Counted from the stretch's first letter, positions 1-12,326 are shown. The stretch: DNA of 64,000 bases from Lamellibrachia columna (GCA_963662155.1 OY759269.1:16035263-16099262); one strand, 5' to 3'. The notes: a model not told the origin generated them from the sequence alone. Translations and numbers: made by a program.

Positions 1-548
1 TGACATATCTAGCAAAGTACTCAAATTTGCAGATGACACAAAAGTATTCAGAAAGGTTACAAATGATACAGATAAACAAAGTTTACAGGAAGATCTAGAT
101 AAATTAGTTAAATGGTCAGAAAAATGGCAAATGTTATTAAATTTTGGGAAGTGTAAATGTATACACATAGGACATGGAAACATGGACGAAGAATATAAAA
201 TGGGGGGATGTTGTACTAGGTAGAACCACACAAGAAAATTACTTAGGAGTAATATATAGTGCTGACATGAAAGTTTCAGAGCAATGTGAGATTGCTGCTT
301 CAAAAGGAAATCAAATTATATGGCTAATTAGGAGAACTATTATGTATAACGAGAAACAGCTAATTGTAGCCCTGTACAAAGCAATAGTTAGACCACATTT
401 TAAATATTGTATTCAAGCATGGAGGCCGTATCGTAAAAAGGACATAGACAAACTAGAAAGAATACAACGAAGAGCAACTAAAATGATTCCAGAATTGAGA
501 GACCTTAGTTACGAAAGTCGCTTATTACAATGTGGTTTGACAACACAT
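1..548 (+). mobile_element. CR1-like non-LTR retrotransposon, 3' part of reverse transcriptase (truncated at both ends)
   Basis: The sequence opens inside a LINE reverse transcriptase. The catalytic box KFADDTK is encoded near 25-45, followed by the W-S-E-K-W-Q-M segment and, from 174, the thumb/C-terminal region with AIVRPHFKYCIQAW and RIQRRATKMIPELRDL. Two reading frames are needed, so the copy is broken near 170-200. Homology stops at about 548, before the usual LETRRLRGD continuation, so it is also 3' truncated. The same family recurs on the - strand at 43,885-49,660 and 63,415-64,000. It cannot be a host gene because it is multicopy and frameshifted. The family assignment (CR1 superfamily) comes from recalled hallmarks of the RT and is not tested. 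Confidence 0.85.
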
Positions 549-599
549 ATATGTGCAGGCAGACAACAAATGTTATCTTAGAGCAGGAACTACAACCTG

Positions 600-1880
600 C
601 ATTGAATTCAAAGTAAGTTTTGATTACAGACTGAACTTCTGAGTTCTTTTTTTTTCAAATTGCCAATGGCCACATGGTAACATTGGCAACACAAACCTTT
701 GTTCATATTTGGTCAAATGTTCTCACCTCAGATCTTCAAAGGGTGTACAAGTGTATGTTTAGCTACTGCCCCCCCCCCCCCCGCCCCACCTTAGTACTAC
801 AAACAAAAAAGATTGACATTCAGCGATAGTAATAATGCCCAGGTAATAGTGATAGTAATATAATCATATATCCTCGTAATAGTAATAGTAATATAGTATA
901 TTTAATGTAAAAGTAGTAGTAAAAGTAACAGAAACAGTAAGGAGTAATAGTACTGTATTGTATGTTATAGAACCCATGCCTGTATAGTATGATGTTGTTC
1001 GTTTACAATCGCCTGCTGTGTCCGTGACGGCCACGGCTTGCCGCAATACTGTGAATTTTATTTATTGTTCTGACACTTGACATTAACGACTGCTTTTGAT
1101 GCGCGGCCTCTGACAGCTGTTCGTCTGAGCGTCCCGCGTCCTACACCAAGTCTTCACGCAAACGCAATAACACTGCATCTCGCGTGCCAGGGGTTGTAGT
1201 ACTCATACTTTATACCTGGCATATATCCTACGCAATGTATGGAATTGCGCCGATGTGTTGGGGAAGGCAGTGTTAGTTGAGTCATTGGGTTAGTTGAGCC
1301 ACCCATGTTTCCTACAGCAGCGACAGTTACATGGTACCACCCAGTGATTGAGCATGTCGTTAGATGTATAATAGGTTACATTTGTCATAACGGCCAGAAC
1401 ATATCAGCTAAAAGTATATTTTATGATGTTTTTCGAAACTTTTGGTAATTTTTAGTAATGTCTACTGTTGTGTAAACTATCAAAATACGCGACCAGACTT
1501 TATTGTCTGTGCATTTACAAATGGCTTAACTATGCACATAGAAGAAGATTATTTACATCACTTCGCGCATTAATGAAAAGTTAATTAAATAAGCTTAATT
1601 GTCGAAACGGGGTTAGTTGAACAACCCAATACCCAAGGGAGGGTTAGTTGAGCAGTGGTTAAAGAACGAACATACGTGTTCTTTATCCCAAAACACATCA
1701 AGAAATTATTTTCTTAATAAATTGGGACATCAGATAGCTACAAGGCAACATATTAGCAGTTAGTTACACTCACTCCAATTGGCCTATAAGTCTATTTTAA
1801 TTAAGTGTATCGATTATACTTGTCAGATACGTGTTGTTCCCATTGGGTAGATGTGTAGTTTGAATTGTTATGATTTTTTC
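600..1880. other. AT-rich noncoding stretch with a poly-C run and recurring GTTAGTTGA motif
   Basis: No coding region is supported here. There is a 12-base C run at about 771-782. The string GTTAGTTGA occurs four times in the same orientation, near 1,272, 1,289, 1,610 and 1,640, twice followed by GCC or GCA. This may be the remnant of a non-autonomous DNA transposon, but no inverted ends were seen. Confidence 0.5.
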
Positions 1881-1881
1881 A

Positions 1882-2320
<439 letters not shown>

Positions 2321-3108
2321 ATTGATTAAAAGGGTGCTCATTTAGAAAGTACAGTCCCCTTTCCACATTCCTTATATTGTTTACGAATCATGTTAGGAAT
2401 AAATCATATTTCTACCTTGTCACCAACCATTTTCGCTGCCAGACCCGTTAGATGGGTAACTCTTTTGAAAAACTTATATCTGGAGATAATCTAAGCCATG
2501 GAGCTGACACGTTTCTTCATATAAAATATAAACATCCGAATTTCTTGGATAAAATGTAATATTAGTATCTAACTGTGTACACCTATCGACAGTGGTTAGG
2601 ATAACGATCTAAGCTTAGTAAATTAACGATTCATGCACCGTCGTTAATTTACACAAACAACATATGAAAATGTTGTGCTTGACAGCATATATATATAGTG
2701 CATCAATCCAAAGTTGTCATAGTTTCTACGTTGCTTATAGATATGCCTATAACTGGATATATATTGGTTTCACTGAATGCGCTGTATTACTCTTTACAGT
2801 TTATAATATAGCTAGCTTTTTAAACAACAATACTTTGCCAATTAACATACTTGTGAATGTATATATGTGTGTTTCTGTGTACATCAAACGAACTTAAGCC
2901 ATGTGTGTTGAATTAACATATACTAGCAAGGTTGATGTCGTCTTATATAACACCTGTATCCGCTTCTAGACAAGGAGCGGTGCCCGTATTGGTTTTCATA
3001 TATTGACGTTTTGTTCTCCATTTCCCTGTGTGTGATCTGTAGCCTCCTCTGACTTTGACACCAGGTAGATGAGACCGAGGCTTTTATGTATCTTCCGATA
3101 GACACAGT
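2321..3108. other. No gene seen
   Basis: This is AT-rich intergenic DNA. A 77-residue open frame at 2,664-2,897 has no recognisable domain or splice context and is not called. Confidence 0.4.
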
Positions 3109-3109
3109 C

Positions 3110-3228
3110 ATCGTGGGATGTACGAACTTGCCACAGTTTTTAAAAGGCAGTACGTGGACTTGAACCCATGTTCTGCGATTGATTGGGCGGCGGTTTAGCC
3201 GCCGACCTGCCGCGCAGAGAGGACATAG
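3110..3228 (-). mobile_element. tRNA-derived SINE-like element
   Basis: Read on the - strand, the segment contains a tRNA-like stretch with a B-box, GGGTTCAAGTCCAC, near 3,150-3,165. It is preceded by a GC-rich GGCGGCTAAACCGCC hairpin-like region. It lacks a full cloverleaf that I can draw, so it is called a SINE-like relic rather than a tRNA gene. Confidence 0.4.
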
Positions 3229-3450
3229 AAAGTTGTGTTGTGTAATGTCACCGATCAGAGGGACAGTGGGGGGCGGTCTCAAGACATGTTGCAGTTCTAC
3301 TGGGTGCAACAAGGTCCCTTTACTCAACTCAACAGCGAATGTAGACACGAAGTAGTTCCTGCACTGTCGGTGGTTAATTTACGCATGGTCCAACAACTTG
3401 TTGTTTATTATATATTAGTTTGTTTTAGGGCAGTACGGAGTAAACACGAC

Positions 3451-3620
<170 letters not shown>

Positions 3621-4039
3621 TTAAGAAATGCTTCGGTGCACAGAAATGGTAAAGCCACAGTGGGATCCAGTAAGGCCGCCTAAATGTGTATTAATGCACA
3701 TTGACGTTGTTGCGGATATCAGAACCGTGCAGCTTGCAGCACTTCACGTCAGTTAAGTCGCATTAAGGCGGCTATTTTATTATTCTTACATGTGATAGTA
3801 TAAACATTTATTATACACATGAATTGTCATGTGCGAACCAATAGGGCGGTTTTGCGTACATGGCGAATTCATCGCAGCTAGAGCCAATCGCCTGAGGCCT
3901 GCTTTCTTCTCGTGTATTCATGTCAGTGCTGCATATTTGGCGTATCATGATTATGCTTCGGTTTACAAACGAAGATCATTTAATTGACAACATGCGCATT
4001 ATATGGTGGTGGGCGGTGGTTTGAAACAATACCAAACAC

Positions 4040-4460
4040 TATTCTTTGTGGACTGATGAGACAACCCCTTACGGTTTATTATATCGCCCCTCAGGATTAA
4101 TGAGACAACCCCTTAGGTCTTATGAGACCACCCGTTAGGGTGTTTATATTTTTGGACTAAGAGATCACCTATTAGTACTTTTGAACTTATGTGTCTACCC
4201 TTTATTATGTTTGGACTTATGAGACCACCCCTTAGTATTTGTTTTTACAATGAGACCACCCCTTATTGTGTTTGTACTTTTGGACTATGAGATCACCTAT
4301 TAGTACTTTTGAACTTATGTGTCTACCCTTTATTATGTTTGGACTTATGAGACCACCCCTTAGGTTTTTTTTATTATGAGACCGCCCCTTAGTATGTTTG
4401 AGCTTATCAGACAACCCCTTAGTATGGTTTGTCTTATGAGACCACCCTTGAGTAGTTTGG
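4040..4460 (+). repeat. Degenerate minisatellite with GAGACCACCCCTTAGTATG units
   Basis: A unit of roughly 30-40 bp, with core TTATGAGACCACCCCTTAG followed by TATGTTTGGACT, recurs about ten times with substitutions and length changes. A segment of roughly 120 bp that includes TTTTGAACTTATGTGTCTACCC is itself duplicated (about 4,157 and 4,278). The 88-residue open frame on the - strand here is a translation of the repeat. Confidence 0.8.
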
Positions 4461-5090
4461 TATGATGGTACCATCACTTGGTATTTTGATGTCGTCACCC
4501 GATACCTACATTATCAACGTTTCAGTAATTCGTCCGAGGGTCCATATATGTATCGACTGATTCACGACGAAATTACGAACCAACGTCTGGAAACAGGGTG
4601 CGTGAACCAGAATAATGAAGATTTCTCGCGATGACAAATTCAAAGACACAATGTTCACGTCATCTGTTATGACGCCAACCCCGAACTTTACCTGCGTAAG
4701 CGTGGTACATTATTTTGACAAACGACCGCTAAAACATATCACACGCAACTGTCAACAGTAGCGGCTCTCTCAGTTCTCAACTTTCTAAGGTCTCGACAAT
4801 CAGCCCAAATCATCTTGCTCGTAAATGTATCGGTACATTACACGAAACACGCAAACTCGAAGTCTGCTTGAACCAGTGGCGCCCCGGTGCCCGCTGCGCT
4901 ATTGTTCCAAAGCGACGCTCAGTTGTATATTGATGAAACATACGGAACGGCGAAGACGAACGACCATTTTACGCGACATTTAAGGTGACTTAATAGCAGA
5001 CAGGGTCCACGACATGATTATTTATCAAGTTTCATCCCACGGTACAATTCCGAGCGTTAACATTAACACAGATTCGTATCAACATAAGTT
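4461..5090. other. No gene seen
   Basis: Unique-looking noncoding DNA between the minisatellite and the first SINE. No splice-flanked coding exon or repeat was recognised. Confidence 0.4.
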
Positions 5091-5093
5091 TGT

Positions 5094-5240
5094 AGGAGCG
5101 CTGTGGCATAACATTAAGCATCTCAGTTCGAGAGGACCCGGGTTCAAATCTGCTTGCTGCCGTTTCGAAGTTATGGAATTGCGTTCACACCACGCTGCCA
5201 CAGTTCACTCATCTGAATAAATGAGTATCTGGTCATAGGC
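5094..5240 (+). mobile_element. tRNA-derived SINE, copy 1
   Basis: The head looks like a tRNA: GTAGGAGCGCTGTGGC (A-box region) and, after an anticodon-arm-like TCAGTTCGAGAGGA, the B-box CCCGGGTTCAAATC. The body has CCGTTTCGAAGTTATGG, GCGTTCAC and CAGTTCACTCATCTGAATAAATGAGTATCTGGT. The same head-plus-body arrangement recurs at 5,430, 6,172, 23,717 and, inverted, 26,770. Confidence 0.7.
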
Positions 5241-5424
5241 AGAGGTGGACATTCGAACAAATATTGTTCGCGCAGCGTGGCTGTATTCGCGCAGCGTGGC
5301 TGTATCCTTCCCAAAGAAGTTGAGATGGTGTTTGGATAAACAGGTTTGCTAAGGGGAGGGGGGGGTAATTGTAAAGCGTTTTGAACTGGATTCCGCGAGA
5401 TAAGAACGTACATTTATGTGTTGT

Positions 5425-5600
5425 CTACATGCGTGGGCCGCAGTAGCACGGTGTTCAGAACGTCGGACTCTACATCTTGAAGACCGGTTTAGAATACTAC
5501 TGATGATGTTTCTCTAAACTTGGCAATCGCGTTCACTCCGCTTTGCCTCAGTTTACTCAATGTCTGCATATGGACGGTGATGGAATGTAATGTGAAATAA
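5425..5600 (+). mobile_element. tRNA-derived SINE, copy 2
   Basis: It shares the head (GCAGTAGCACGGTGTTCAGAACGTCGGACTC) and body (AACTTGGCAATCGCGTTCACTC, CCTCAGTTTACTCA) with the other copies. The B-box is decayed to GACCGGTTTAGAATAC. Confidence 0.65.
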
Positions 5601-6167
5601 TAATCAGTAGTTGTCCCATGAGTTGGTGTTGGGGGAACAGGTTTGCTACTTGGTGACATGTATAGCCTTCGAGCGGCCCCAATGACTTAACAAAGCCCTT
5701 GATAAGAACTGACCTTTTTCACCAAACCCTGAAACACAGGCAACAATTATTTATATGCTATATCAATAGCCAAGAGCGATATTCAACTTACACCATAGGT
5801 ACATTAAATACTGTACTTCGAAGAAAAATACATACGATTTTATTAAATAACACGCATGCTTAACACTTCAGTAGATATTATAGTGCCTGCTTTGTATATG
5901 GTGGCCCCCAATAAAACCTCGCTACCTCGACTACCCTTCATAACTCGATACGCTAGTTGGGTCCCGCTGCTATGCGCAGTCTTGTGTAAAGACAACTTAA
6001 TTTGAACATAATGAATACCACGAAGTGCTTCCCTGGTCCAGCCAACGTCGAGTTAACCAAGATAAACTGTGTATTGTAATACCTTGATGCACTTAACCAA
6101 TTGTCTGTTGTATAACCACGTGGATAACCGCGTATCAAAACAACGTGGTAATCCTTAGCATCCTGAA

Positions 6168-6330
6168 CATAGATTGGCGGTTAGAGCGCCGGACTCTCGG
6201 TCAAGAGGAACGGTGATCAAGTCCCCTGCAGCCGTTTCGATACTTGAGCAATTTCGTTCACCCAACTTTCCCTCAGTTCATCCAGCTATATAAACGAGTA
6301 CTTGGTAATAGGCAGTTATGTTATTTTACT
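6168..6330 (+). mobile_element. tRNA-derived SINE, copy 3
   Basis: Head: GGCGGTTAGAGCGCCGGACTCTCGG. B-box region: ACGGTGATCAAGTCCCC. Body: GCAGCCGTTTCGATACTTGAGCAATTTCGTTCACCC and CTCAGTTCATCCAGC, then ACGAGTACTTGGTAATAGGCAG, which matches copy 1. Confidence 0.7.
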
Positions 6331-7150
6331 GATGGTACTTTCGTGTTGCAAATGGTAGTGTAGCTCGATGCTTCAATACCGGTTGAAATGTTGTTTGCGA
6401 AAAAAGGTATCCCTGGGCAAAAAATTAAACGCACTCGAATAACGATGGTAAGATTGGTTTGGGATATATTGAACGCTTTGTTTGTACAGCGAGTGTTTCG
6501 TGGTAATTGGAGGCGCGCGATGGAAACCCAAACTGTGGACAACTTCAGCATTGTGTCAAGATACAAAAATGTGTGCTAATTGAATGGAATATGTGTCACG
6601 AGAAACGACTGCAGTGCCACCTGTTTAATTTAATGCAGCAATCGAATAATGGCCGCCGCCGGGCGTAACTCATGTGTGTTGTGCAAGCCACCCTGCGTTT
6701 GACGTCACCCCTCATAATTCACAATTAGTTCACCCAGTTGCACCCCTGCTGCGTACTCCTTTATGTCGCAAACGGAGATGAAATACCGTAGGGCTATGCT
6801 GTGCCTACACATGCACGCGGTGTAAAATACCCCCCTGATCAAACTCACCATAGACAACATCCGCAATCCAAATGCATGTAATAGTTATTAGCATATATTT
6901 ATCTACATAAATGTTATTGCGTTATGTAGTTTAACAATATGCTGAGCTTTATTGATTTTCTTTTGGATAATTACATATAACTAACACCTTATCTTAACAA
7001 GAATGGATGCTTTGATTTGAACCAAGGATTGAGACATCAACTCAATTGCTTCTTTGATTTCCTGAATTTACGCTTGACCCAGTGAAGCACACATTAAAGA
7101 GAAGACAGTGAGATAAATATGAATGTTATTTTACTGTTGACTATAGTGTT
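6331..7150. other. No gene seen
   Basis: AT-rich noncoding DNA. Short open frames on both strands at 6,321-6,579 overlap each other and show no domain. Confidence 0.4.
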
Positions 7151-7184
7151 ATTGTTGTATATGAACAGTGTCCTAACGGGATGT

Positions 7185-7385
7185 TGGTGGGGATATCGGT
7201 GGGGAATATTGTCTAGGAATATTTTATTCTGGGGGATATTGGCGGAAAGATTTTGTCTAGGAGGATTTTGTCCTAGGGGGATATTGGCGGTGATATCAGC
7301 GGGGGAAGGATTTTATCCTAGTGGGATATCGGCGTTGGTGTATTGTCTAGGAGGATTTTGTCCTAGGGGGATTATGTCCTAGTTC
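7185..7385 (+). repeat. GGGGATTTTGTCCTAGG-type repeat cluster
   Basis: Short degenerate units built on GGGGATATTGGCGG and GGAGGATTTTGTCCTAGG repeat about eight times. The same motif occurs in reverse orientation at 23,980-24,070 (CCCCCAGTGGACAAAACCCCC). The open frame across it (7,119-7,382) has a hydrophobic start that mimics a signal peptide, but the rest is repeat translation. Confidence 0.8.
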
Positions 7386-7389
7386 ATGG

Positions 7390-7500
7390 TACTCGGGGTA
7401 AGCGCGGAGCGAGTAGCTTGACAAATCGACAGGACCTGGTTTCGAGTCCAACATGCCGCTATATCAACCATTAGACAACTTATTCTCCGCACGTTGTAAA
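7390..7500 (+). mobile_element. Possible SINE fragment
   Basis: It contains GCGAGTAGCTTGACAAATCG and a B-box-like GGTTTCGAGTCCAAC, followed by an ACCATTAGACAACTTATTC body that resembles the other SINE bodies only weakly. Confidence 0.35.
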
Positions 7501-7575
7501 TAAATGGTCCCCCCTGCTTGTTGTCTACCGACCGACCCAATTACTCACAACTAAAACCCACCCACCCACTTATTC

Positions 7576-8041
7576 ACCGACCGACCGACCGACCGACCGA
7601 CCGACCGACCGACCGACCGACCGACCGACCGACCGACCGACCGACCGACCGACCGACCGACCGACCGACCGACCGACCGACCGACCGACCGACCGACCGA
7701 CCGACCGACCGACCGACCGACCGACCGACCGACCGACCGACCGACCGACCGACCGACCGACCGACCGACCGACCGACCGACCGACCGACCGACCGACCGA
7801 CCGACCGACCGACCGACCGACCGACCGACCGACCGACCGACCGACCGACCGACCGACCGACCGACCGACCGACCGACCGACCGACCGACCGACCGACCGA
7901 CCGACCGACCGACCGACCGACCGACCGACCGACCGACCGACCGACCGACCGACCGACCGACCGACCGACCGACCGACCGACCGACCGACCGACCGACCGA
8001 CCGACCGACCGACCGACCGACCGACCGACCGACCGACCGAC
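7576..8041. repeat. (ACCG)n array, about 116 units
   Basis: Some 465 bp of uninterrupted ACCG/CGAC tetranucleotide. It follows the leader GTTGTCTACCGACCGACCC at about 7,519. Every frame stays open (Arg-Pro-Thr-Asp, or Ser-Val-Gly-Arg on the other strand), which is an artefact of a stop-free tetranucleotide. Confidence 0.98.
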
Positions 8042-8189
8042 TTGGATCGCTGTATCTCGGCGGCAAGTAAGACGGACATCCTTTCGAGAGGATCGAAATT
8101 CAAGTCCATCAGGCTGCAATTTCGACGCTCACGTTGCTTGCGTCTTATGAAAGAGATAATAACTGTCGTTGGCCCCTTTTGCTAGTTGT

Positions 8190-8550
8190 CTACCGACCGA
8201 CCCTACCACCGACCGACCGACCGACCGACCGACCGACCGACCGACCGACCGACCGACCGACCGACCGACCGACCGACCGACCGACCGACCGACCGACCGA
8301 CCGACCGACCGACCGACCGACCGACCGACCGACCGACCGACCGACCGACCGACCGACCGACCGACCGACCGACCGACCGACCGACCGACCGACCGACCGA
8401 CCGACCGACCGACCCACCCACCCACCCACCCACCCACCCACCCACCCACCCACCCACCCACCCACCCACCCACCCACCCACCCACCCACCCACACACCCA
8501 CCCACCCACCCACCCACCCACACACCCACCCACCCACCCACCCACCGACC
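8190..8550. repeat. (ACCG)n array switching to (ACCC)n
   Basis: A second ACCG array at about 8,209-8,412 is preceded by the same leader, GTTGTCTACCGACCGACCC, as the first. At 8,412 it changes abruptly to ACCC units to about 8,546, with two ACAC interruptions. Confidence 0.98.
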
Positions 8551-8559
8551 ATTTTAGTG

Positions 8560-9040
8560 AGTCACACACATAAAACGTGATAAATCTTCTCTACTATGGC
8601 CTTTCAATAACTAACACAGTTTGTACAGATTTACAACGTACATTAACCTGACGGTTTATGTTTGTTTGAGTGTTTCGTGTACATGGTTACGAGTTGCACA
8701 GGACAAGCGACGGGACTTGTCAAGGGACCCTCGCCAGTTCGTACAATAAAACATCGATAATGGAGGCAGATCATATGGTTGAGATATCACCAAAGCCATC
8801 AGCTTAGCAGTTCGCGTCCTCAGGTACATTATGGACACATTAATTATGTAACGTTGAAACACCATGACTTATATACGTTTAGAAGTTACTGCCAACTAGA
8901 CACACACGACGGAGTGGGAAAACAGTTAATGTGCCATAAAAATGTCGATGAATGTGAAGTAGTTATTTTGTATTACTTCTTGTGCCTACGTCTTATCTGT
9001 CAGTTGTCTGCGCATTGTCACCTTTTCATTTACCACTGCT
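8560..9040. other. No gene seen
   Basis: Noncoding DNA between the tetranucleotide arrays and a LINE-like tail. Nothing recognisable. Confidence 0.4.
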
Positions 9041-9059
9041 GCTACTAATGATAAAAGAG

Positions 9060-9290
9060 GGCCGACTACCAAAAGAGGTGACGAAACAGCGTGGTCGCAA
9101 GAAAAAAGACAGACTGGGTTACGAGGGGTGTGGGAGGGCGGAGGAAGAAGAGGGGTGTGGGGAGGGCGGAGGAAGAAGAGGGGTGTGGGGAGGGCGGAGG
9201 AAGAAGAAAAGTGGATGGAAAAGGTTGTCGATCGGGATCAGCGGAAAGGACAATAGCCGAAGCAGTGCAACAGTAGAATAACCATTCAGC
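9060..9290 (+). repeat. 28-bp tandem repeat in a possible LINE tail
   Basis: The unit AGGGGTGTGGGGAGGGCGGAGGAAGAAG is present about three times at 9,126-9,208. The flanking Arg/Lys-rich frame (RLPKEVTKQRGRKKKDR) weakly resembles the basic C-terminal tail of RTE-type LINE proteins. The repeat is seen directly; the LINE origin is inference. Confidence 0.5.
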
Positions 9291-9739
9291 CTCACCCTTT
9301 TAAAATGAACTACGATAAAGTACATATTCTGTATTTGTATTCGTGTATTTGATTATAAATTACACGTCAATTATGCGACCAGCAATGACAAGTCCACGTA
9401 CCAGTGCTACACGAGCAACTAATGGACGATGGGATATTAATTTTTTATAGCTTTCAATATTCCTCTTGGATGTTAATTTTGCCTTATCATAATCAGTTAT
9501 GCACCCAACCCATATACTGCTTTAACCCAATCTCTGAACATTTATCGTGGATGGCAATCTGTCATTTAGTTCGTCATTGCAATTAAATTGTACACAAGTG
9601 TTTGTTACGTGTGATTTTCTTAGCATAAACAAAACGCGACGTTTGTTGTATTGTTCTTAAGTTGACCAGTTACGTCAATAGTTTTGATCACATTTATTGT
9701 GTAAATACATTATATTGAACCTGCATTTGCACTCGTTTT

Positions 9740-9965
9740 TATTCTTTATTGCGGAATATACCTTTGCCTGACCAGCCGATATCACCATACTTGTTTTTAT
9801 TTTTATTAACGAGTAGATATCTTCTTAAGTTGCCGACATCAACATACTTTTTTTTGTTTTTCAAGAGTACATTTCTGCTTGAACACCATACATTTTTAAC
9901 GAGTAGACCTTTGCCTGACTAGCCGACATCTATAGACTTGTTTTGATTGTTTGTTGCAGAGCTGA
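9740..9965 (+). repeat. Degenerate minisatellite of about 60 bp, 3-4 units
   Basis: CTTTGCCTGACCAGCCGATATCACCATACTTG and CTTTGCCTGACTAGCCGACATCTATAGACTTG, plus an intermediate unit (CTTCTTAAGTTGCCGACATCAACATACTT), each follow AACGAGTAGA or a variant and are separated by T-rich stretches. Confidence 0.6.
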
Positions 9966-10750
9966 TCGTACCCTGACTAATCAACGTCACCAAACTGTTA
10001 ACGCTACTCTGCGTGAATCTCGTCAAAGTGTACAATTAGGACAATGGGTCGACCCTTTTTTTGCGGTACTTACCTACAGTGCAGTAAACACTGTAGGTAA
10101 CAATTATGTTGGCAAAATAATTCAGTGCACGAACAGTTTCTTCAATCTAGAAACAATTATAGTTGTACCACGCCAGGAGGTTGTACCATTGACGTCAAAT
10201 GAAATATGAGTTACATATTCCTAATTGTTTGTATATAAACAGTTAAATTCGTGTACAGGTATCGTCAGCACATTTCTTGTATTTGCGTTGTCAGCTACAT
10301 TTTGTTGATGCCATAGTTTCTATTTGTTGCATTAATTTTAGGTTGACCTGTTGGAGGTCTGATTGAGCAGTTTTTTTATCTCGTTACATTCACGTACATA
10401 CCCATGCGAATGGAAATTACAAATGTATTATCAATATAGGAAATATATCAGAAGTATTCAACCGCTGTCTTGTTGTGCTTCGCTATATATTTTCAAATAA
10501 CGGTTGGCTAAGACAGTGGGACGAAGAAGTGGGTTTCCATATATTTCCAAGTTTGGTTATTCTGTTACTTGGCTCTATATTGCATTTGTTTTATAATGAT
10601 CGTGTGTGCAAACCACGAGATGCATTGGCGAACTGACCCAAATGACATCACATCCTCTACTTTTTAAAGTAACCCTCAACATGTGTTTTTCTTTTAAAGT
10701 TTGACGAACACCATTGACAATGTGTGTGTATTGTGCAGGTCAAGGTTTGA
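9966..10750. other. No gene supported
   Basis: An 88-residue open frame at 9,943-10,209 has no recognised domain. It could hold an unrecognised 5' exon of the downstream peritrophin-like gene, but nothing shows this. Confidence 0.3.
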
Positions 10751-10753
10751 TGC

Positions 10754-10885
<132 letters not shown>

Positions 10886-11063
10886 ATAGGTGTGCGTTTG
10901 CTTGTGTGTGTGCGTGTGTGCGTGCGTGCATTCGTGCGTACGTGCACGTGTGCGAGTAAGCGTGCGTGTATTGTATTTCAAGCGTGTCTGAACATATTTT
11001 ATATCCGGGTATACTGCGCTATAAAAACAAAGGTTACTATTATTATACCGTTTCTCGTTTTAG

Positions 11064-11246
11064 CCCAAAACCCACACCCAAAACCCTTCAACGGCTACGA
11101 CTACGATTGCTGTAAAAATCGTGTTCCTAACGTCTACTACCCGTCGCTGTCGAAGCCGTGTCCTTACTACTACAGGTGTGTCGGCAGGAGAGTGGTGTAC
11201 GGCCGTTGCGCTGTGAACCAATGCGTCACTGTTTCGGGCAGCTGTG
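11064..11246 (+). CDS. Secreted Cys/Tyr-rich protein, exon with peritrophin-A-like module 1
   Basis: This is one exon of a spliced gene on the + strand. The acceptor is TTTCTCGTTTTAG ending at 11,063 and the donor is G|GTGAGT at 11,247. The exon is 183 bp, in phase 1 at both ends. It encodes DYDCC, CPYYYRCVGRRVVYGRC and GSC, giving Cys spacing and aromatic residues like CBM14/peritrophin-A chitin-binding modules (C..YY.C..G..V...C). Two similar phase-1 exons follow at 11,836 and 12,327, so each module is carried by its own exon. The likely role is an extracellular chitin- or matrix-binding protein. That is inferred, as CBM14 is a loose pattern. The upstream signal-peptide exon was not found. 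Confidence 0.7.
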
Positions 11247-11835
11247 GTGAGTGTAACAATTACATCAGCCCATGACATATTTCGAGTTGTGGGTTGACCT
11301 TCATTTCTCCACTAAATAATAATAACAAATAATAACAATAGGATTTATTCAACTTTGATTCATAAATGATTAAAATACAACTCACGTGATACACAGGAAC
11401 GGCGAAAAGTTTATAGCGGATTTCGAACCAGTAGTTCCCTGAGCAATTCAAATTCGATCTACAAAAAAATGTGTTCTGTATAAAGCATTGCCCATATTGT
11501 CCAATGTTGTCCATATTGCTATCATTTATCTGTATCAATTCGGTGTCTAATGCGCTATAATTACTACCACCTATTTTAGCTAATAACACAAACATATCAC
11601 ATGATCACAATTACCAGTTTATTAATATTTAACTTTGTAAACCGGTTAAGTCGCCGAAATTTGTATATTTTATATTGATTGTGGCAATAAAATGTCAGTG
11701 ATTATCCACGCTAAAACAGCGTGAAAAAAAATTTAAATATGTAATGTAGTGCTCAACAACTATGTTCGACACCTTGTTTCCAAATCATGAATTAAACAAA
11801 TATGAAACTATTAAAATGTAATTTATGTGTTGAAG
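11247..11835 (+). other. Intron between module exons 1 and 2
   Basis: 589 bp bounded by GTGAGT and TGTTGAAG. It contains AT-rich DNA and no other supported gene. Confidence 0.6.
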
Positions 11836-11991
11836 GATCATGCAGTGATCGCTGCTCGTACACCAGAATATTCCATTATTACTATTCATCCGTCTTCTAC
11901 GGCCGCAACTACTACGGGTGCAATCGTGGCTCCATGTACTACCGCTCATGTGGATTGAATCAATCCTACTATCCGGGTATCGGTCGTTGTG
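11836..11991 (+). CDS. Secreted Cys/Tyr-rich protein, exon with peritrophin-A-like module 2
   Basis: 156 bp, again phase 1 in and out. The acceptor is GTTGAAG|GATCATGC and the donor is GTTGTG|GTTCGT. That donor is weak, so the exact end is less sure than for module 1. It encodes GSCSDRCSYTRIFHYYY and then NYYGCNRGSMYYRSCGLNQ and GRCG. The GSC start and the Y-Y-x-C-x-x-G...Y-x-x-C spacing match module 1. The donor phase joins the next exon in frame (Gly-Cys-Lys-Glu). Confidence 0.65.
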
Positions 11992-12326
11992 GTTCGTATC
12001 TACTTTACTTTACAAAATGTAGTAATAACGAAGGTGTGCACGTCAAGAAACATTGAAAACAATTGCTGCACCTGAAAGCTGAGGCACTATGTCTCTAATG
12101 TGCTGATGCTTTATTTTAAAGTCAAATGGAATACTGTAGTCTTGTAATTGTAAGTTTGCAGAATCCTCAGTTTTTATAGGAATAGCAAAGTTTTTTGTGG
12201 CAAAGCGTTGTTATGTGTGCTTCGTTCTCACAGAAGTTTACACCGCTGGTGGACTACGGTTTTCATTATGTTCAGATTGAATCCAATGACACTATAAGTA
12301 CAACGCATACGTAACCATTGCTACAG

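Noticed and set aside
174..581. Host gene
   Set aside because: It is the RT thumb of a multicopy LINE, found again at 44.1-44.6 kb and 63.5-64.0 kb.
5094..5240. Functional tRNA gene
   Set aside because: The A/B boxes are there but no full cloverleaf with matched acceptor stem could be drawn, and several diverged copies share the same non-tRNA body.
7119..7382. Secreted protein with an N-terminal signal peptide
   Set aside because: The hydrophobic start is followed only by translated G-rich repeat. No splice sites or domain.
7518..8580. Long frames of Arg-Pro-Thr-Asp, Ser-Val-Gly-Arg and Pro-Pro-Thr-His
   Set aside because: Stop-free tetranucleotide arrays open all frames. There is no start context, domain or unique sequence.
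9943..10209. 88-residue frame upstream of the peritrophin-like gene as its first exon
   Set aside because: It has no signal peptide or splice donor in the expected phase.
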